The translations under genes and the position numbers were made by a program. Shown one piece after another: positions 1-11,956 of a DNA stretch of 64,000 nt. The notes below the pieces were generated by a model. That model was not told the origin of the DNA, did no database searches, and was given only the letters and a program-made list of their open reading frames with translations. The DNA lies in the NCBI GenBank assembly GCA_951230915.1, contig OX579634.1:16518725-16582724 (forward strand), in the 5' to 3' direction. How positions within the stretch are numbered: the stretch's first letter is position 1; each line of letters begins with the position of its first letter. This DNA is from Antitrichia curtipendula. Lineage: Eukaryota; Streptophyta; Bryopsida; Hypnales; Leucodontaceae.

Positions 1-2606
1 AACAATCAAGGATAGGTGATTTACAAGAAAAAATTATTATTTAGAAATTTGGTTTAAAAAACCTTAAAATTTGCAATGAATACAGAACATAAACCTAAGA
101 AAATTCAATATTTTATTTAAAAATCTAGAATGTGGGTAAAAAGTACAACTTTTGTGCTTTGTTTTAGCAGCTAAGCCTAGAAACCAAAAACATCAAACCT
201 AAATAGGATTTGAATTACTTTACTAAAGGAGACAACTAATGAGTGACAAAAAATAATTCCAAAGATACTAGAATTATGGACAAAAGAAACATATAATTTC
301 TCTTTGGAAGCTTTTAAAATTTTCAAAAATAGTCCCATCCATTTTGTAGTTTGATTGCAATTATCTTCTTTTTTGTCTATTTTATAATTTTATAATTTTT
401 AAGGGAAAAATTTCTTTAAATTTCTTTATTTTCTGCTTCACAAATTAGAATGGTGCAAAATTTGCTTTGAAAACACTACTTCATGTGGCATCATGTACAA
501 ACCCCATTGCCACCGCAATCATAGAGGTGCAAAGTGCCACCATAAAACAAGCAAAACAAAACACAAAAAGTATAGAGTAGAGTCGGACCACCCATTACCA
601 ACCATGGATGAATCCTTTACTTCTAGGATTACACATTAGAAAAGATTTGAGGGCTTTAGAAGACTACAAGTTCTTGAATTAAGGAAACTCTGTCACATAT
701 GCAGTTTGATGTGGCACAGACTGTGCCACATCAAATATTAATATTTAATTAATAGTTTATATACTTTGATTAAAAAAAATATTATAATATTTTGATTTCT
801 TAATTTAAAAAATTTCTAGTAGTAACATTGTAGTTCTCAATAAGGGGATTAGGCTTAAAACATCCCTCCCTTGTCCTCAAATCTCTCCTAACGCTTTTTC
901 TAGCTAAACAGTTTTTTTTGTGAACTGCTAGTTTTAATGACGTACACAACATGCGAAGCTACGATGAACAATTGCTGAATGCCATGTGTTATTTTGAAAT
1001 TTATACGCATGAGCACAAAGTAGTCTCCCCTATGAGTGGAATTGTAGAATTCTAGATGTCAAACACTAGTTCAGAACACTTTTTGCCTCCTGAAATTCAC
1101 ATAAATTTCAGTTTTGTGAAAAAATTCCAAAAAATTTACAATCGCAATATTTTCTATCTTCCTACACAAGAAAAATTTCCATCGCATACAACTACTCACT
1201 ATTTGTTCCACAAATACTTAAATAATTAGGTATGGGTGGTCTAATCTATAGTATATTTTATGTTAGTTACAACAATTGTACAACTTTTTCATGTATAATG
1301 CCTTCAAAATTTTACCTTTGTTTTATGCTTTTGATATTGAATCCATATAATAAGAACAACAAAATCAATAGCTTTGAAAGAGGATTGAAATTTTCAAAAA
1401 AATAAATTATTTTTATAATTTTGAAATATTCATTAATTACATATCTTGAAATGAACCTAAATCAAGCAAAATATATCCCCTTTTAGGAAGAAAACTTAGT
1501 TTTAAATCCATATTTTTATTCAATTGTGATTTTTTCTTTAAAAATATAAAATTTATATTTATATTTGCAATAAATAAACTAGACATATTTTATTGGTTTA
1601 ATTACCTAATTTAATTGATAATATTTTAAAAAAATAGTTGAATATAAGAGGGTTATAATTTTTGTTTAAATTTGCTACTGATTGCTATATTCATAGGAGA
1701 CCTTAAAAAATACTACAAATAATGAGGTCACAATAATATGAAAAAAACAAATTTAAAAAACATCCTTTAATGATGTTTAAGTTTTGTGAGTGCAAATTCA
1801 ATGAAAGATTGCATTTTTTTAATCACTTCTATTTTTTTAAAGGACACTATTTGTTAAAATTTGTTAATAGGTATTGACCTATGAAGGACTTAAGTCTTTT
1901 TACTTGCTCTTCATACCAATGATTTATGATATTCTCATTTTAAAAAAAATGTGATCATTAGTTTTCTTGCACATTCAATGCAAATAGACTCATATGTATG
2001 CATAAGAGCACTTCTATGTTTTGGTGAATTTGAACAAAGTCTATATGCCATAAAACCTCTATCCTAATTGTTTGGTACAACTCAAATTGAAGGCATATGG
2101 TGGAATTATTTCCTCCCCACCACCTCCATTTGTTATTTTGTCACTTGTTGTTTGACAAAAAGCATAAAAGATTCATGTATCATTATATTACAAAGATAAT
2201 TTAAACCTTTTTCATTTTTGCTTCTAAAATAATTTCAATGGTGTCCTTTCACTATATCTTCTTCATCTTTGGAATGACTTTAATTATGCCTTTTTCATCT
2301 CTAGTATGAGTCAATGCATCAAATTCCTGTGCTTTCTTGCATGGCATTGTTGTCATATTTTCTACAATGTAAGACTTAGTAGCCTTTCTTTTTGTCCTTT
2401 AAAAAATCAATCCCATCAATTGAAACTCTTTTGGGACCCATTCTACCTCAACAAGTGAAACGGCCGTGCATTTTGTTTACTTATTGTTGTTTCTGTGGTG
2501 GCCTTATATTAAAACAAGACCACTTCCCTCTTGACTTGTTCAATAACTAAAGCTCATTATTATAAGGAGATTGCTACAGGTCATGACTTCAAATATATTG
2601 TTAGAA
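1..2606. repeat. Left copy of a diverged segmental duplication (part 1)
   Basis: Base 1 aligns with 44279 and similarity continues, with small indels, to the LINE insertion point at 2606; the rest of the copy resumes after the LINE. Shared landmarks include the opening AACAATCAAG, the run near 2160-2240 matching 48330-48400, and the sequence just before the LINE matching 48745-48790. The copy lacks the two TTAA elements found in the right copy, so it is the empty allele for them near 1870 and 1930. No gene was seen: the DNA is AT-rich with only short chance ORFs. The duplication continues beyond the left edge. Confidence 0.8.
2593..2606. repeat. Target-site duplication, 5' side of the LINE
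   Basis: ATATATTGTTAGAA here is repeated at 9955-9968 directly after the LINE tail. The paralogous uninterrupted site near 48777-48792 contains a single near-identical copy, which shows that this is a true insertion junction. The 3' copy merges into the (TA)n run, so its left boundary is uncertain by a few bases. Confidence 0.8.
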
Positions 2607-3060
2607 GGTGAGTTGTGAGTTGTGACTCTTCCTTGTGGCTCGACCGTAGAATTGAAACCTGCAAGTATCGGGTCTCTGTTCCGTGGAAGGTTTGAGAAAG
2701 CAATCGGCTTTCACGATCTTCCACCTTGGAGATCTTCACAGCAAGCATTGCGGGGTGGGGGGGTGAAAGGTTTGAGAAAGAAAGTTAGTACCATGGCCGG
2801 TTTTGGTAGGCCGGGAGTGGGGAGCACCATGGAGCGCCTGCGCTGTCATCGCTGCTGGGGTCGGGTGCAGAGTGCGTTAGCGATAAGTGGTGCTTAAGCG
2901 TTTTTTGTTGAACTCAATCAGAGCTGTAAACAGATTCTCGATCTGTCTTCGCCTTCAGGGCCGCACGCGCGGAACAAAGGACGGCTCTGGTGGAGCCAGA
3001 ACTTCAGTCTTTTCTATTAGGTTAGGGTTAGGGTTTAGTGTTGCACGGAGCCCTCTGACG
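2607..3060 (+). promoter_or_regulatory. LINE 5' leader / probable internal promoter
   Basis: This GC-rich leader sits between the 5' duplication and the first ATG of ORF1 (3061). At 3017-3038 it has a telomere-like run with two TTAGGG units and a TTTAG end, resembling the telo-box (AAACCCTAA) of plant promoters when read on the other strand. The ORF1 frame is open back to about 2887 but has no earlier ATG that I prefer. A promoter role is inferred from position only. Confidence 0.4.
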
Positions 3061-5451
3061 ATGGTTTCGTACGCTGACTCGGTTCGTTTGGAGCATGCTC
3101 CGACAGCTCCCACAGCCTCGGGCGAGGCAAGGGCGAAAGGCGCAGCGCAGCGGGAAGAGCGTCAAGTCGAACCGGAACTTGTCGCGGCAGTCACTAGTAT
3201 GGGGCGGAATGATACTTTCCACCCCACCATTGCAGTCCCAGGTGAACAACTTCCGGAGGGTTTCTCGAGGAGCTGCGCCGGTTTCCTCCTCAACAACAAT
3301 GTACTCAAAGTCTAGGTGAATCAAAACTTGGTTCGCAAAGAAACTGAATTTTTGACGAAACATTCGATTGTGGCTTATTTTGTCGGCGGCAAGCCTTCTA
3401 GAGAAGCAATTTCGCTCTGGGTTCGTAGTTTGCAAGTGGGAGTCGGAGGATGGGTGGAAATTGGGAGGGATCTCGGCAGAGGTTTCTTTCAAATGTTAAC
3501 AAAGCAGCATGCGGTGACTCAAAAGCTTCTCATGCTCACCCCACACCGATCCAGGTGGGGCACATGCATACTGCAGACATGGACACCCGGTTTCAATGCC
3601 AACAAGCCTACAGGTCTTAAAGTCCCAACTTGGGTGACACTAAAAGATGTCCCCGGAGAATTACTGGGAGTGGCGTCGGAGATAGCCAGTGGGCTCGGTG
3701 AGCTCTTGGGTACTGATAATCGCAACAAATTCACCACTGACCAACGATTTTGTGTTGGCCTTACCTCTGGGTGTGGGTGGAAGACGGAGATTGCAGTAGA
3801 AAACAAATTCGCAGGAGGTGAAACTATCCTCCGGGTAGATTACTGCAATCTCCCGATTCGGTGTAGGGTGTGTCTTGCAACGGACCATCTCGTGAAGGAC
3901 TGCCTGGGGCGGGCAAGCAAATCGAAACATGGCAATGCAGCAGCTGCAGCAGAGGGGGACGCGAGCTCCGATTCGGCAGCAAGGCACGGTGACAACTCGG
4001 CCTCGAAGGAAGGGGCATCGATACTACCCGGTCCACCCCCAATCGGCCCTGGACAACAGCCGACGCGGGTCATGCCTCGTTCGAACAGGGGCGGAATTGG
4101 CAGCACATCAAACTCATCTGCAGGCTCCCATCGAGACCAAGGGATGAGTCCGAAGTCGCAGCGGCAGACCAACGGGCCTCACGGCGGCAATGCAGTTCAC
4201 GGTCATGGTGCAGCGTCGCCCTCCCAGGTCAACAGCGGCCCCAGCTCCAAGCTCACACCGGCATATGAGTGGAACGGTTGGGAGAAGGTGAGCAGGGGAC
4301 CAAAAATCCGCGGTCCAAGTATCGAAAATCAGCGGGTCCGAGCACGAGCAAGGGTTCATGTAGCGGAAGGAGCCACCCCAATGGTCTTCAAAGCCAAGGA
4401 TGGGGCCCAGATCGCCCTACCAGCCGGGTCCCCTCCAACGACGACTAAACGCCGGAATCGTTCACCCGGTACCAGGACCACATCGATCCTGCCCTCCGGC
4501 AAAGGGAAAGCGCCTCGGGTAAATCCCAGGACAACTCCTACGCCGGCGCACCGAACGATTCACCTTGACGGAGCCTCGACAACAGCTGCCAATGCCCCGG
4601 AGGCTGCTAGGCACGACAGGGGCCGCCCGGTGATCGACCCCCTGCCAGGGGTTGAGGCCCGATTGTCTACACGGGATTTAGCATCAGGCGGGATAGGCAG
4701 CGATGACACTCCAATCCCAGGAGTGGAACAAGGGGATGCTGCGCAATCGAGCGACCTCGGGTTGATGGAAATTATACTGACCAGTCATGAGACCGGGCAA
4801 AACATGATGGCAGCGTCCACACACATGGAGGACAGCCTTGCATTCGAGTCACATGGGCCAACAGCTAGAGGGGCTCCGATTGCACATGACGGGGCTATGG
4901 AAATTGAATGTGCAGGGGAGCCAGACGGTATACGTCCAAGTATCGACCTCAATGGCATGGCCCCTGGTCCGTCACTGTCGCAGCCAGGGAATAGTACTGG
5001 AAGAGCGCCAGTTTCAGAGCTAGGACCCATTCGAGTTGAGGAGAGAAACGGTGAGCCCACCCACCCTGCATCTAGTACATCTACTCCAAAGTCCCCTGGG
5101 CTTACTTGGTCTATTAACTCCCTCCCAGACTATCTACGTACGGAGTTTATGGAGTGGTACCGTACAAATTGTGACCCATTAGGCACTGGGGGATTCTTGA
5201 CGCCACAACCGAGGCGGCTTACAGGTCTCCAAATGTTAAGGCGCGAAGAGATTTCTGAGTCAGCTAAACGGCAACGTAATTCTATTCTACAGAGCAGACG
5301 GAATACGCCATCACGGTCAGAGGGTGGTGGGTCAGCTATTAGGAGAAGTTTGGCGGATAGTACAGCCTCTAGGGGGCCCCTCGGGTTTCCAACCCCCCCC
5401 CCTCTACATCATGATAGTTACAATACTATCTCAAAACCTTCAGGGTGCTAA
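3061..5451 (+). pseudogene. LINE ORF1: DUF4283-like RNA-binding protein with CCHC knuckle
   Basis: The frame runs 797 codons from ATG 3061 with a single in-frame TAG at 3313-3315 (codon 85); the stretches on either side are in the same frame, so one base change accounts for the break. The first third resembles the DUF4283 domain of plant LINE ORF1 proteins (LTKHSIVAYFVGGKPS near codons 96-111). A zinc knuckle of the form C-x2-C-x4-H-x4-C begins at codon 268 (CRVCLATDHLVKDC). The C-terminal two-thirds is Pro/Ser/Gly/Arg-rich and low in structure. The product would bind the element RNA in the ribonucleoprotein. Its end overlaps the start of ORF2 by 41 bases in another frame. Confidence 0.85.
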
Positions 5452-8400
5452 TAATCCTTCGAAGGTTGGCATTTTGAAGAATTATTTTTTGACATTGAAA
5501 TCAAGCTTGGACTTTTTATGTTTTCAAGAACACCGTCTGAGGGGAGACAAACTCTTGGCCCTAGGACACGACATATGGCCTAGGGCTAAGTTCTTTTGTT
5601 TAGAGGCTTCCATTGGGTACGGACATGCACTTGGTGAGGTAGGGGCTGGCAAAGGGGGTGTGGGTCTGTGGGTCTCCCCTACCATTCAACATCTAGTCTC
5701 AAGCTCGAGCTTCTCCAGATGTGGAAGAGCACAGTGGGTGAGATTAAGTGGCACACCAGGAGGAGACGTGGCGGTTTTGAATGTTTACACCTCCACCTCT
5801 TCGCGAGAGAGAATTGAACTATGGACCGAACTTTTCTCGGGCTTGGCTAAGGACTGCAAATGGCTTCTCTGTGGCGATTGGAACTTTGTGGAGCATTCCA
5901 AAGACAAGTCTAGTATGTGTGGTAAGCTAATCTCTCCTGCTGAGCACCTTGCCTTCCTCCGATTAATCAATGCTCTCAATGTCGAGGAGGAATTTTCACA
6001 CTCCAACCCCATTAAATTCTCTTGGGACAACAAGAGGAGAGATGGAGCGAGAATTTTAGCTAGACTTGATCGCATTTATTCGTTCCAGCCGGGTGGGGGG
6101 CAACCAAGTCCTATCATGGAATATTTTATTAAGGGGGATAGTAACCATTCGGACCACTTACCAGTGTGGGGCAAATTTTCCTTGCAAGCAACAGCCCCAC
6201 GAAAATCCTCTTATAAGATGAATGGCTGCTACCTCGAGGATGTCGAAGTTCGAGCTAAAATTACTCACCTTTGGGAATCTTGCCGGGGGAGTGGCTTCTT
6301 TAGTAAACTCCGTAAGGTCGTCAAGGCCTATAAGGAGTATTGATTAAAGGCGGCCAAGAAGCAGAGAGAGGAGGAATTGCACTTGAGGGTGCAATTAACT
6401 GAGGCTGTCGAAGCCCTTCAAACCGATCCAGGGAACCTTGAGTTGCAAGGCACCCTCAGTGCTATTGGTGAGAAACTTGGAGTGGTAGAGAAACACCATG
6501 TAGAAGGAGTTAAGGTGAGGAATAGGGTACAATGGAAACGGGTGGGCGATGCGTGTTCCAAGGAATTCTTTCAAGCGCATAGAGATCGGGGGAGCGGAGC
6601 GAAAATCACAGAGTTGGAGGACTCGAACGGTTTGCTACACTTTGACCAGAGTGACCTTGAAAGAATTTGCTCGGAGTACTATTCAAGGCTGTACACAGCC
6701 CCACCTCCATCACAAGTGCAGGTTGATGCTGGCGACATATGCCTCAGTGGGATCACTAATCGGCTTTCAGATTCCATGAAGGCCTCCCTTACTTCCCCCG
6801 TCAGCTTGGAAGAATTAGAGGCGGCCCTCAAGGAAATGGACTCAAGTAAAGCCCCAGGCCCCGATGGTGTTATTACTGATTTTTTCAAGAGCTATTGGAA
6901 TCTTATCAAGAATGACTATCTCCAAATGATTTCTGAAGCAATCCGAAACGACTCCATGCCAACAGGAGTTACACGAGGAGTAATTTCCTTACTTCACAAA
7001 GGGGGCGCCAGGAGTAAGCTAACCAATTGGAGACCCATCACTTTGTTGAATGTGGCTTATAAACTATATGCCAAAGTGTTACAACGTCGTCTCCAGCCAG
7101 TGCTGATGGAGATTATTTCTCCAGATCAGTCAGCATTCTTGCCCCTACGCTTCATCTTGGACAACATTTTTTTAATTCATGAGACGCTCGATTGGGCCGA
7201 CCACTCAGGCCAACCGTTACTTTTTTTGAAGCTTGATTTCAGCAAAGCTTATGACATGGTAGATTTGAGCTTTCTAAGGAAGGCTCTAATCGCGTTTGGC
7301 TTCCCCCCTACCTTTGTGGCCATGACGATGCTGCTCTTTCAAGACGCCCAAGCTTCTGTTAAAGTTAATGGTGTCGAATCCCCTTTGTTTCCCATTCAAA
7401 GAGGAGTTCGTCAAGGTTGTCCACTAGCCCCCTATTTATTTCTTATCATATCAGAGGTCCTAAACTCGATGGTCAAACAAGGGGTTGCGGCGGGGGCAAT
7501 CAAAGGCATCAAACTCCCAGTAGAGGATCGGCAACAGGTCATGGCCCAGTATGCAGACGATGTCTCCCTCACACTCTTAGGTGAGAAAGATTCGGTACTA
7601 GCCACCGTAAGCACGCTAGATACCTTCTATGCAGGTACTGGATTGGTGCTGAATTGGACCAAGTCGTGTGGGTATTGGAGAACAGTCGACCAGCCAATCC
7701 GCCCGGCATGGACTCACCAACTACATATGACCTGGGCAACGGATGGTGACGTATGCAAGCTCTTAGGATCCATCTTTGGGATGTCTTTGAGCTCTAGTGA
7801 CGTTGACTCTTTCTTATTGGAACGCCTGCAGAAGAAGCTGGGATTTTGGTGTACCGCTAAAATCAACACCACTGGCAGAGCTGTTATTGTCAATCATGTG
7901 TTACTATCATCCTTTTATTTCTTCATCTTTATATGGGCAGGGACACGGGCAGGGGTGGCTAAATGTAAAAGCGCAGTTATGAACTTTATGTGGTCAGGGA
8001 CCATGCATCGTTCTAGAGCCAAGGTGGCATGGGCGCATTGTTGCCAAACCAAGGATAAAGGGGGCCTAGGGCTCATCAATCCAACGGACGCTTTGGTTGC
8101 CTTAATGGCCAAGTGGACTGTCAAAGCCTGCGAACCTAACAATTCTAACCTTCACGTTCTTCTACGATATCGCTTATCTTGCTTCCAGCCGTATAGCGGG
8201 GGACGTTGGACTCACAGCATGGAGTTTTTCACCATTTCGAGGTTTCAAGCTCGTCAAGGGTCAAAGACATGGGTTAGAGCGTGTGAGGCATGGCGGAAGC
8301 TGGTAGGTGACGTGACGCCAGTCCCCCCAGACATACCGGAAGAGGTGCAAAGAGAATCCCTCTGGTGGTCCCCTTTCTCCTCCCAGATTGGGCCAGGATT

Positions 8401-9727
8401 CTCTCGTTTAAGGGCTGCCAAACTCCACCAAGCGGGCTTACGCACTGTGGGTGATGCTTGGGTCCATGGGCGGTTCCTATTGGGAGAGGAGGCGTCGGAG
8501 AAATATGGGTTGCTAGCAGAGGAACATGGAGCGTGGGAGGCCACGACTCGAGCCCTCCAACGTACGTGGGGGACCCTGCTCACCGACATCTCTCCCCCTC
8601 CAACCGCAGGGGAATGGTTGGGTTGTTTTGAGGAGGAGGACGCACCATATCCTTTGTGTGTCATCAAGATAAGTACCAACCACTCGGTGCGAATAGGGGG
8701 TCTTGTCCAACCATGGACCTTCTCCAAGGTCGAGAGGCTGCATGAGGTCCGTCGCTCGTCTGGTACCTTAGCCGAGTGGAAGCCTCCAACTGCCCTGTTG
8801 ACAGAAGATGGTCAATGCTTCACCATTCATGGGGTCTTCCATAGGATAAGGGTTACTAAGGTTTTGCGTGGCTCCAGACGGATGACAATTTTCTTATACT
8901 TTGGACGGATTGACAAACTCAAATGGGACCCAAAGAAATTCCAATGGAATGGTAGCCAAGGGCCAATTCCTTTCATGGAGTTTAGCTCTAGACTGGGGAG
9001 AGAAATCCTTAGGGACAAGCAAGTCATCCCTAGTGTAGTGGAGCGAAAGTGGCAAGGGATACTGCCCCTCTCTCACCGTTTACAATGGAAGACAGTGTGG
9101 GTCAAACCTCGTACACCAAAAGAAGCAGGGCTGCTGTGGTTAGTGTGGCACAGAGCGGTTGCGGTGAACGCGTGGAGAGGTCGTATTCACCACACACTTG
9201 ACACTGGCTGCCCCATTTGTCCTCTACGGTCCCACGAGTCAGTCTTACACAGGTTCTGGGAGTGCCCATCAGCGCAACGGGGGTGGCAATGGGGCATTCA
9301 CATCATGAATACCCTTGTATCCACCAGGGAGGCAGTCGGACCATGGCGGCCGCTCACGTGGAAACAGGGTATTTTTTCGACCCGTATTCCTCGCCGGTTT
9401 GATGCTGTGAGTTGTGTTTGGATGCTCCTCCGTTCGGTTATTATGTGGACTATGTGGATTGAGCGGAATGATGCCATCTTCAACGACATTCGTTGGCACC
9501 CTGCCAAGCTGATGCAACGCATTTGGTTAAGTATTGTTGACTATGGACGTATGGAGTGGGACGCAGTGTGTAGGCATCAGGCCAAGTGCCCTATTAGGGG
9601 GGAAGTAGCCCAGACTCGGTTCATCTCGAGGTGGGCTCGTAGCGCGGTCTTTGCTGAGATGATCGATGGCTCCCCTCGTTGGATGCTCGCTGGACCTAGG
9701 GTTGGCTTCGTCTTCCAGCCCCCTTAG
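5411..9727 (+). pseudogene. LINE ORF2: endonuclease / reverse transcriptase, one internal stop
   Basis: The frame from ATG 5411 spans 1439 codons with one in-frame TGA at 6341-6343 (codon 311); the reading frame is otherwise continuous. An apurinic endonuclease domain covers about codons 1-255, with the QN near the start, CFQEH, GDWNF and the SDH signature (HSDHLPV). Reverse transcriptase follows, with SSKAPGPDG, KLDFSKAYD, RGVRQGCPL and the catalytic YADD at codons 714-717. The C-terminus has a zinc-binding domain of the plant RVT type (CPICPLRSHESVLHRFWECP). The stop falls between the endonuclease and the reverse transcriptase, so translation would yield only the nuclease half. In the family this protein nicks DNA and primes reverse transcription at the target. 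Confidence 0.93.
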
Positions 9728-9854
9728 GTTTTTGGCGCCGGAGGGGGCACGCCCCCCCTGTCGCGCCCTTGTTGTATTTTATGTCTGGTCTGTCCTTGTG
9801 TCTTTTCTTGCCCAGGCCGCTTGCGGCTGGGTGCTTGTTTCTTTTTCTCCTTGC

Positions 9855-9872
9855 AGTAAAGTTTCCTTTACT
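9855..9872 (+). other. 3' stem-loop of the LINE RNA
   Basis: AGTAAAG, loop TTTC, CTTTACT forms a perfect 7-bp stem six bases before the poly(A) run. A hairpin close to the tail is common in LINE 3' ends and can be the part recognised by the element's own reverse transcriptase; that role is inferred. Confidence 0.55.
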
Positions 9873-9878
9873 TGTGTC

Positions 9879-9885
9879 AAAAAAA

Positions 9886-9960
<75 letters not shown>
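9879..9960 (+). repeat. LINE poly(A) tail followed by a (TA)n microsatellite
   Basis: About 25 A (9879-9903) run directly into roughly 28 AT units up to 9960. The target duplication itself begins ATATAT, so the TA tract probably grew by slippage at the tail-target junction. Confidence 0.9.
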
Positions 9961-9964
<4 letters not shown>

Positions 9965-9968
9965 AGAA
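9955..9968. repeat. Target-site duplication, 3' side of the LINE
   Basis: ATATATTGTTAGAA repeats the sequence at 2593-2606. The host sequence continues from here, matching 48792 onward. Confidence 0.75.
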
Positions 9969-10370
9969 ATCAAATAGAAATTTGAAGACGAATATTTGAT
10001 GACTTTTGAGACATTATGATACAATAGGAAAGGTGTGTTAATTTGATATTGAAATGAATATAAATACAAATCATTAAATAAATTTCAAAGCACGTAACAC
10101 AAAATGCATCAATGGAAAGCAAAAACATGTTTCTTTCTATGCTTGAATAGTAAAACTGATTCTTTTTTTCTTTTTCAAAGTTACTACACTAGTACTCCGT
10201 AATAGTTACATTGTACTTGGAACGGGTTCAGTTTCAGCCCCAAAGTGAGTATCCAATTCCAAATTTGAAGGATCCACATCACCTTCCACTAGTGCCAAAG
10301 TGCCACGTGGCACTCTTGGACCCCCATGGGTTTCCTTCATTTCTGCCGAATCTGGACTGAATGCTTGTTT
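9969..10370. repeat. Left copy of the segmental duplication (part 2)
   Basis: After the LINE the duplicated sequence resumes and matches 48793-49215. Clear shared stretches are the region around 10095-10170 and the block near 10235-10350 (GCATCCAATTCCAAATT in the right copy, GTATCCAATTCCAAATT here). Similarity fades at about 10370, where GC-rich DNA upstream of the SRS gene begins. Confidence 0.7.
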
Positions 10371-10379
10371 TTTTCCACT

Positions 10380-11956
10380 GGGGGCGTCTTCGGTTAATAC
10401 GATGGGTGGCTTTTCCTGTGGGTTTTACTGAGGTGGGGGTGTCCTGACTCCTGAGGAAAGGCGAGAGAAGAACCCTTCAACCCCCCCCATTTTCCACCCA
10501 CTGGGATCCACACGAGCCCCAGCCGCAGCAGAGAGCAGCTTGCTTGCTGAGTGGGCGGTGAGATGACGAAAGAGCACTCCAAGCAGCGAGGCGAGGGCGA
10601 GGCCCCTGAGCCGGGCCGAGGTGGCGAGGGGGCGAGGGGGCGCTTTATTCTGCGTCGAGAAATTGAGCCCCATGACTAAAGGAGGAAAGAGGCCCAGTTG
10701 CCCCAGTAGCAGCCACACCCGTGCTCCCACAGCCCTCTCTGGGCGGAACCATTCTCATCCATCAGTCAAACGGAAGTCGGAAGGCGCAAAGTCCCAAGTG
10801 GAGTGGACTGGACTGGACTGGAGGCTACCTTACGGGATTCATGAACAGGCAGGCAGGCAGCCAGGCAGGGACGAAGCTTAACGACTGAAGCTTGCTTACT
10901 TAATAACGTCCCAAGCGGAACGGAACGGAACTGCTGGTGAAGGAAGGGCAAGGGAAGGCAAGGGGAGGGGAGGGATTTGGAGCTCCAGCCATGGCAACCT
11001 GCCAAGCCAGCAGCCCAGGCCTCCACCCATACGAGTGAAGGGCCTTTTCGCCGCCGCACTTTGAACTAGCCCAGCCTACTCCTCCTGGCATGCTACTAGT
11101 GGCACTGGGGAAGGCAAGTGCGCCAGGCCCCAAGCTTCCATGCGCGACGAATCCCTTTTCTCTCCTGCTTGCCTGCTCGCTTCTGCTCGCGTCCATGCTC
11201 GCGTCCAAGGAAGCAAGCAAGGCAAGGCAGGGAGTCTCGCCTCGTCTCGCCTCGCCTCGTTTCTTCTCTTCCACCTGCAACCAACAAAGTCACTCGTGAC
11301 ATCTAGTTGTAGCTCACTACGGGGCAGGTTCATCCTCCCCGCGCCTATTCCTATTCTACGCTGCTGCAGCAGGAGCTATCTGGAGCTTTGAGTGCGCCGA
11401 GGACGACGAGTTAGTAGTGAGGCGCAGCCAGCGTCTGTTGTGGGAATATGCAAGCTAACCAACCACCACGGGCTTCTTATTCCGCTAGCTGGTCTACTGT
11501 CTGTCCCCACTTTTAGATTATAAGCCTGCGTCTGGGGTAGCTGCTCATTCTTTTCTCTCGTGGGCCGCGGAATTGCTGGTGCCCGTGATTGCGGGCTCTT
11601 CGTCACGCGCTTGTTGCTGCAGCAGGTGGTGAGGGGATTTGGGTCGGGAGGATTATTCCGAGGGGTGCGTTCCTGGATTCTGGGAGGGGAGGGTATGGTT
11701 GGGCGGACTGTTGTTTGGTATGGGATTTTCTTGATATTTTCGGGGGTGGATCAGTTGGGGGAATTGGTGAGAGGTGTTTGAGGGTGTGGGATTTTGAAGC
11801 GAGGGGATGGTGAGATGGTGTGCATGGTGGGCAGCTAGATTCGTCGTGCGTGCGTGAGTGAGTGAGTGAGTGCGTGGGGGTGGGGCCCGAGAGATTCTGT
11901 CAGTGAGGGAGTGGTTGGGAGAATGCGGGCAATTTGAGAGCGCCGGTGGAAATTGA
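10380..11956 (+). promoter_or_regulatory. GC-rich upstream and probable 5' UTR region of the SRS gene
   Basis: A shift from AT-rich to GC-rich DNA full of CT/GA tracts and short direct repeats (GGACT repeats near 10805-10820, AGGC repeats near 10850-10865, CTCGC repeats near 11240-11262). No ORF here resembles a protein. SRS genes commonly have a long leader, and because the SRS reading frame downstream has no ATG, at least one 5' exon, possibly with the start codon, should lie here. I could not identify it. Confidence 0.5.

Larger units (their letters stand above)
2607..9903 (+). mobile_element. L1-type plant LINE retrotransposon, full length, decayed
   Basis: The element has a GC-rich 5' leader, ORF1 (3061-5451) with a CCHC zinc knuckle, ORF2 (5411-9727) with AP endonuclease, reverse transcriptase and a C-terminal zinc-binding domain, a short 3' UTR and a poly(A) tail of about 25 A. 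It is flanked by a duplication of about 14 bp. Base composition (clearly GC-richer) sets it apart from the AT-rich host segment. Both ORFs are interrupted by exactly one stop codon each (TAG at 3313-3315, TGA at 6341-6343) and otherwise stay open, so the insertion is fairly young but cannot make both proteins. Full length rather than 5'-truncated is notable for a LINE. Confidence 0.93.

Noticed and set aside
9901..9977. ORFs coding Tyr-Ile repeats
   Set aside because: Translation of the (TA)n microsatellite.
10394..11606. Many overlapping GC-rich ORFs upstream of the SRS gene
   Set aside because: Low-complexity peptides in several frames on both strands, none with a domain; more likely leader and promoter sequence.
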